Positions 39,951 to 43,027 of a stretch of DNA of 43,027 bases are shown in pieces. The DNA is from Acidimicrobiaceae bacterium (GTDB lineage: Bacteria; Actinomycetota; Acidimicrobiia; Acidimicrobiales; RAAP-2). The DNA lies in assembly GCA_003133545.1 (NCBI GenBank), contig PKYA01000216.1:1-43027 (forward strand). Reading direction: 5' to 3'. The translations under genes and the position numbers were made by a program. Positions within the stretch are counted from its first letter, which is position 1. Each line of letters starts with the position of its first letter. Below the pieces are notes generated by a model. It had not been told where the DNA came from and searched no databases. It was given only the letters and a program-made list of their open reading frames with translations.

Positions 39951-40994
39951 TTATCTCTTACGGCGCGTCTCTCGCCTGCGAAAGAGCCACCGCCGCATTC
40001 TCAGGCGCATCAATGCTAGGAGTGCGAAGAAGAGTGCCGTACCAAAGCCCCATAAGAGGGAGATGGCGAATGGGGGCAAAGTTAACGGATGTTTCTGGTG
40101 GACAAACTGAACAGGGATACTGACGATCAAGCCGACGGCAATGGAAAGCGCGGTCAACAAGAACAGCCAATCCTCGTACCAAGGCCTGTCGAAGATCCGC
40201 AGCAGGCTGTTAAGCCGCTTTACCTGGACCCACCCGGCGCCGTCCTTTGTAACCGGACTGGCGTCGTTGGTAACCACGCTGGAGTCCTTGGCAACTTTCA
40301 CGGTGTCTTTCGGCGGATACTCCCTCTGCTTTTCGGTGCTGCCTGTACCGTCTGGCGACAGACGCGAGAGCAGAGAGTTCGCGTCAAGACCAATCTGGAA
40401 GTAAATGTTCGGCCGCGCAAGGAAGCTCCGAAGCAGCTGAACGGCATTCTGCGTGTCTTCGTTCGCCAACTCCTCAATCTGAGCGAGCACTCCCCTTTGC
40501 TGGATCGTGTTCAGCTCCGGCTGATCAAGAGCGGCGAGAATGCCAGCGACCACGTAGGAAACGGGGACGTCGGGTCGAGGTGGCATTGGATCAGGCAGCG
40601 GGGGCGCCTCGGGAGCAAGGTTGAAGGCTCTGAAGAGAGCGAGAATCTGCCGATCCGGATCGATTCCGAATGGAATCCATTGTGCGTTCCCGATTTCTGT
40701 CCGGAAGCTGCCGGGATCGAGATTTCCCAGTTCGACTGGAATTAGGAGTCGCCTGAGCGCGAGCGCGTAGTCGGCCTCCCTTCGACAGGGCACTGAGTCC
40801 AAGTAGAGGGCACTCAGTACGGGGACAAAGATGTCACACCGCTCGATCTCCCCGAGAAGCTGATCCCACCACGCCTGGCCTCCGGTGATGTCGGCATCAA
40901 AAAAAGGGTCATAGCCCGCCGCTGTCAGTTTCCCAGCCAAATTCTCGACGATCTCTCGATCCTCTCTGGCATAACTGATGAAGATGCTGACCAC
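39951..40994 (-). CDS. TIR-domain protein with two C-terminal transmembrane helices
   Basis: A 347-residue protein. Residues about 1-125 form a TIR domain. VSIFISYAREDREIV is box 1; FFDADITGGQAWWDQLL and IERCDIFVPVLSALYLDSVPCRREADYAL include the putative catalytic E73 of TIR NADases. A Pro-rich hinge (129-144), a helical middle part (145-212) and a Lys/Asp/Val-rich spacer with a repeated VTKD-like pattern (228-254) follow. Two membrane helices lie at about 276-297 and 306-329, and the last 18 residues are strongly basic. Bacterial TIR proteins cleave or cyclise NAD+ in anti-phage defence; membrane anchoring here suggests a surface-associated effector. GTG 40994 has AGGGAGG six bases upstream, and the longer frame to 41165 is rejected. 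No partner gene such as ThsA is adjacent. Confidence 0.8.
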   Translation of the reverse strand: MVSIFISYAREDREIVENLAGKLTAAGYDPFFDADITGGQAWWDQLLGEIERCDIFVPVLSALYLDSVPCRREADYALALRRLLIPVELGNLDPGSFRTEIGNAQWIPFGIDPDRQILALFRAFNLAPEAPPLPDPMPPRPDVPVSYVVAGILAALDQPELNTIQQRGVLAQIEELANEDTQNAVQLLRSFLARPNIYFQIGLDANSLLSRLSPDGTGSTEKQREYPPKDTVKVAKDSSVVTNDASPVTKDGAGWVQVKRLNSLLRIFDRPWYEDWLFLLTALSIAVGLIVSIPVQFVHQKHPLTLPPFAISLLWGFGTALFFALLALMRLRMRRWLFRRRETRRKR

Positions 40995-41603
40995 CGTCCG
41001 CCTCCCTACCCGCCTAAGGCGACGGTCAGCATACTCGGTGAGATGTGTGGCCGGCCCGTCCAAGAGCCGCCAGAGCATTCGTCGATGAGCTGAGAACTGC
41101 AGCAGGATCGGGCCTGCCCCCACAGCCGTCGTTGTTGTCTTGGAAGGGAAGGCTCGCAGTGGCATTCAGACCGGCGTCGGCGATGGCGTGAGGGTCCTCC
41201 ATTCCGCTGGGGGCGGAGATGACATGCTCATTGACATCACTTCAGATGCCTGTGATGAGGTCATACTGGTCACCGCGGACTGCGGCACAGCACTGATCGT
41301 CTGGGTCGAGCGTTGTACCCCACAGGTGAACACGGCCAGCGTAAGTCGGAGTCTTCCCGCGGCCGAGCGGATGCAAAATCTCGGCGACGTGTGAGGCTGT
41401 CCCAGTTTGCGGCTCGGTCCGATTCAAAGGCGAAGAAACGGGAATGCGAACTTTCGCAACCGCGCCAGAGCGATCCGTCGGCACCACAACGTCAAAGGGG
41501 GGCCGCTCCTGGCAACCACGCATATGCCGAGGCTCGGCGCATACTTGACCGGTCTGGCCCCCGGCGGAGTCGCTGGTGAGGTGTGTGCGCTGACAGCCGC
41601 CGG
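40995..41603. other. Gene-poor interval upstream of the TIR gene
   Basis: About 600 bp without a supported gene. Open frames occur on both strands (for example 41313-41579 plus and 41242-41736 minus), but none has a domain, ribosome binding site or consistent codon use. The minus frame runs into the esterase gene as a shadow. Composition is lower in GC than the window's left part. It may hold decayed DNA of mobile origin. Confidence 0.45.
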
Positions 41604-42377
41604 TCAGGCGCCGCTGAGCGCCCGCCAGATCTCGGCTGTGGCGTCCACGTCGTAGGATACATTGCCTAGGAATAGCCGGAGCCCGAGAGTGAGGCGCGTC
41701 CCCGGCCACGTGTGCCCCGCCCCTTCGCAGACCCACAGCGTCACCGCGCCCGGATCATCCAAAGGTCCGTAGGAGAGCCGTGTAAGCGAGCGCGTGAATT
41801 CGGTGCGCTCGGGTTCGGGGGAATGGCCGTTGGCCTGGGCCCAGCCAGACGCCGCGTCGAGCACGCTCTCGCTCCAGCGTGCCGTGGGACCGCCGCCGTA
41901 GGGGTTGATCCTGTCGCGCGTCCCGTGGAAGGCGACGACCTGCACTGGACGGTCGAGCCGTTGCACCGCGGGCAAGCGCAGCCCCGCCACCGCACCCAAG
42001 ACGCGCACCGGGTTGCGGCCCGACGAGGCGAACCGGCTGGCCATGCGCGCCCCGCCGGACATGCCGCTGACACACGAGGGCACCGCGGTGACGCCGAAGG
42101 TCTCACGGAGGTAGTCGACGGCGGCATCGAGGAACGCGACGTCGCCGTGCAGGTCCCACTCCCATCCAGCCCGCGACGGAATCGAGCCTCGCGGGAAAGC
42201 CACCACTGCACCCTGCTCGGCCAGGGGAGCCATACGGCTCAGGCGGACCTGGCGCTCGGGCGTCGAGGTGCTCCCGTGCAAAGACACGACCATGGCGGTC
42301 GGAGCGCCGGTCGGCGCCGCCACCAGCAGCTGGCGTCGGGCCCCGCCGACCTCGATCGTATGTGGCGCCACCGGCAA
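41604..42377 (-). CDS. LpqC/PHB-depolymerase-like esterase
   Basis: A 257-residue alpha/beta hydrolase of the polyhydroxybutyrate depolymerase/feruloyl esterase (LpqC) type. MVVSLHGSTSTPERQVRLSRMAPLAEQGAVVAFPRG carries the HG oxyanion motif. The nucleophile is in VSGMSGGARMASRFA (GxSxG, about 105-110). The acid is in AFHGTRDRINPYGGG and the histidine in CEGAGHTWPGT. No signal peptide is seen, although relatives are often exported. TTG 42377 lies eight bases after TACAGT on the minus strand, matching the leaderless pattern; GTG 42371 is the next in-frame start. The substrate is unknown. Confidence 0.8.
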   Translation of the reverse strand: MPVAPHTIEVGGARRQLLVAAPTGAPTAMVVSLHGSTSTPERQVRLSRMAPLAEQGAVVAFPRGSIPSRAGWEWDLHGDVAFLDAAVDYLRETFGVTAVPSCVSGMSGGARMASRFASSGRNPVRVLGAVAGLRLPAVQRLDRPVQVVAFHGTRDRINPYGGGPTARWSESVLDAASGWAQANGHSPEPERTEFTRSLTRLSYGPLDDPGAVTLWVCEGAGHTWPGTRLTLGLRLFLGNVSYDVDATAEIWRALSGA

Positions 42378-42385
42378 GGGAAGTC

Positions 42386-42391
42386 ACTGTA
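42386..42391 (-). promoter_or_regulatory. -10 box of esterase gene
   Basis: TACAGT on the minus strand is followed by eight bases and the TTG at 42377. Confidence 0.35.
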
Positions 42392-42407
42392 GCCCTGGGG
42401 CCGTCGA

Positions 42408-42601
42408 CGGCCGCGAAACGAAGCGTGGTTTGTGGTCGACCGTCAGTTGAGGGACGGGACCACCCGCAGGGTTGTCAAAGATGTCTACGAGCCAGCAGAG
42501 CTTGCGGTCAGACTGGCGGCGATCGGCTGGGCGGCCGATATAAGTGCAGTGCGTGGAACCCTCTTCGCGGGAAGTGCCGTACCAAGCGAGGGGGTTGGCA
42601 G
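42408..42601 (+). pseudogene. C-terminal remnant of a SAM-dependent methyltransferase
   Basis: In one frame the DNA reads as RPRNEAWFVVDRQLRDG, then TTRRVVKDVYEPAELAVRLAAIGWAAD, then a short tail. The pattern (R-x-L-x-D-G-R-x-x-x-V-K-x-x-x-E-P-A-E-L-x-x-x-L-x-x-x-G-W) is the usual C-terminus of small class I SAM methyltransferases in actinobacteria. The SAM-binding N-terminal domain is missing upstream, where the divergent esterase gene lies, and the expected final strand is altered. It looks like a truncated gene at a rearrangement point. GTG 42432 could start a short frame to 42713, but that would not be a working enzyme. Confidence 0.5.
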
Positions 42602-42693
42602 ATGTGATCGCCGGCAGACTGCCCCACTACATTGCCGGGTCGAGGATGGCGGATTCAGGCTGCCGTATGGAGCGATTCGACCTGGTGGAGGCG

Positions 42694-43027
42694 TCAGGTT
42701 GGGACGCTGCTGAGCACAAACTCCGACCACACGCGCACCCATTCATTCCAAACGGGTGGGGGATAGTCGTGTCCCATGCCCTCGATTTCGAAGTATCGCG
42801 CGCCGGGGATGACTGCTGCGGTATGCCGCCCTCCGCTGGGGTCGATCAGGGTGTCACGACTCCCGTGGATCACGAGAACGGGTAGATCAATTCTGGTGAG
42901 TTGTTCGACACGGGACCCGTCCTGCATCACCGCCCTCATCTGGCGGCCGATGCCCGCCGGACAAAAGCATCGGTCGTAGGCGGCGGCGGCCCGGTCACGA
43001 ATCGCGTTGTCGTCCAGCCAGTCGGGC
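42694..43027 (-). CDS. Alpha/beta hydrolase, partial (runs off the window end)
   Basis: The C-terminal ~110 residues of an alpha/beta hydrolase read on the minus strand from the window edge to the stop at 42694. PAGIGRQMRAVMQDGSRVEQLTRIDLPVLVIHGSRDTLIDPSGGRHTAAVIPGARYFEIEGMGHDYPPPVWNEW contains the catalytic aspartate (SRDTLIDPSGG) and histidine (GMGHDYPP). It resembles RdmC/EstB-type esterases. The nucleophile part and the start lie outside the window. An internal ATG at 42939 is not the true start because homology continues upstream of it. Confidence 0.8.
   Translation of the reverse strand, partial: PDWLDDNAIRDRAAAAYDRCFCPAGIGRQMRAVMQDGSRVEQLTRIDLPVLVIHGSRDTLIDPSGGRHTAAVIPGARYFEIEGMGHDYPPPVWNEWVRVWSEFVLSSVPT

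Noticed and set aside
41242-41736. A 164-codon minus-strand open frame before the esterase end
   Set aside because: It starts inside the esterase gene in a different frame, has no ribosome binding site and shows no recognisable domain.

Overview
The window is a 43 kb piece of a high-GC bacterial chromosome, most probably from an actinobacterium of the Acidimicrobiia type. The lineage is an inference. It rests on GC-rich coding, many GTG starts, a cluster of mycothiol-dependent (MDMPI/DinB-fold) enzyme genes, a cobalamin riboswitch of the form common in actinobacteria, and an abundance of apparently leaderless genes with a TAnnnT box 6-9 nt before the start codon. No rRNA, tRNA, CRISPR array or intact insertion sequence was seen.

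Layout. 1-1358: zinc-sensor ArsR repressor and its CDF zinc exporter. 1355-5084: an RlmD/TrmA-type RNA methyltransferase, a RidA-family protein and an ABC-F ATPase. 5085-7709: a two-domain acyl-CoA dehydrogenase facing an Ohr peroxidase across a hairpin terminator. 7796-15206: transport and lipid genes, namely a DHA2 efflux pump with a divergent MarR regulator, a GNAT acetyltransferase, a DrrA/DrrB-like ABC exporter, an acyl-CoA synthetase and a second MFS pump. 15316-23810: a cobalamin riboswitch followed by nine tightly packed genes: btuF-btuC-btuD uptake, cobO, cobU, cobS, cobD, a cobC-like aminotransferase and a bluB-cobT fusion. Together these import corrinoids, adenosylate them, and build and attach the dimethylbenzimidazole lower ligand. 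No corrin-ring genes are present, so the block is a salvage and late-assembly unit.

23961-27232 holds three consecutive DinB/MDMPI-fold genes and two GNAT genes. 27392-29854 is a large secreted S15/CocE-type hydrolase. 30276-32692 is a third MFS pump with a divergent LysR regulator and a palindromic operator. 32717-37649 (minus strand) is an unusual overlapping operon: nitroreductase, a biotin-carrier/carboxyltransferase fusion, and a PA14-containing GH3 beta-glucosidase.

From about 37.8 kb to 42.7 kb the composition is visibly less GC-rich and the gene density lower. This stretch holds an ABM-type small protein, an SdpR-like ArsR autorepressor with a small membrane protein, a MmcQ/YjbR protein, a TIR-domain protein with two C-terminal membrane helices, short tandem repeats, a methyltransferase remnant and an LpqC-like esterase. 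It looks like an accessory island. The window ends inside an alpha/beta hydrolase.

The most unusual points are: the membrane-anchored TIR protein; the SdpR-like/membrane-protein pair; an exact 17-bp tandem duplication that splits an ATGA stop/start overlap into two overlaps around a six-codon leader; a two-copy GGAGGA versus TCCTCC arrangement downstream of the riboswitch; and a shortened CobC-like enzyme.
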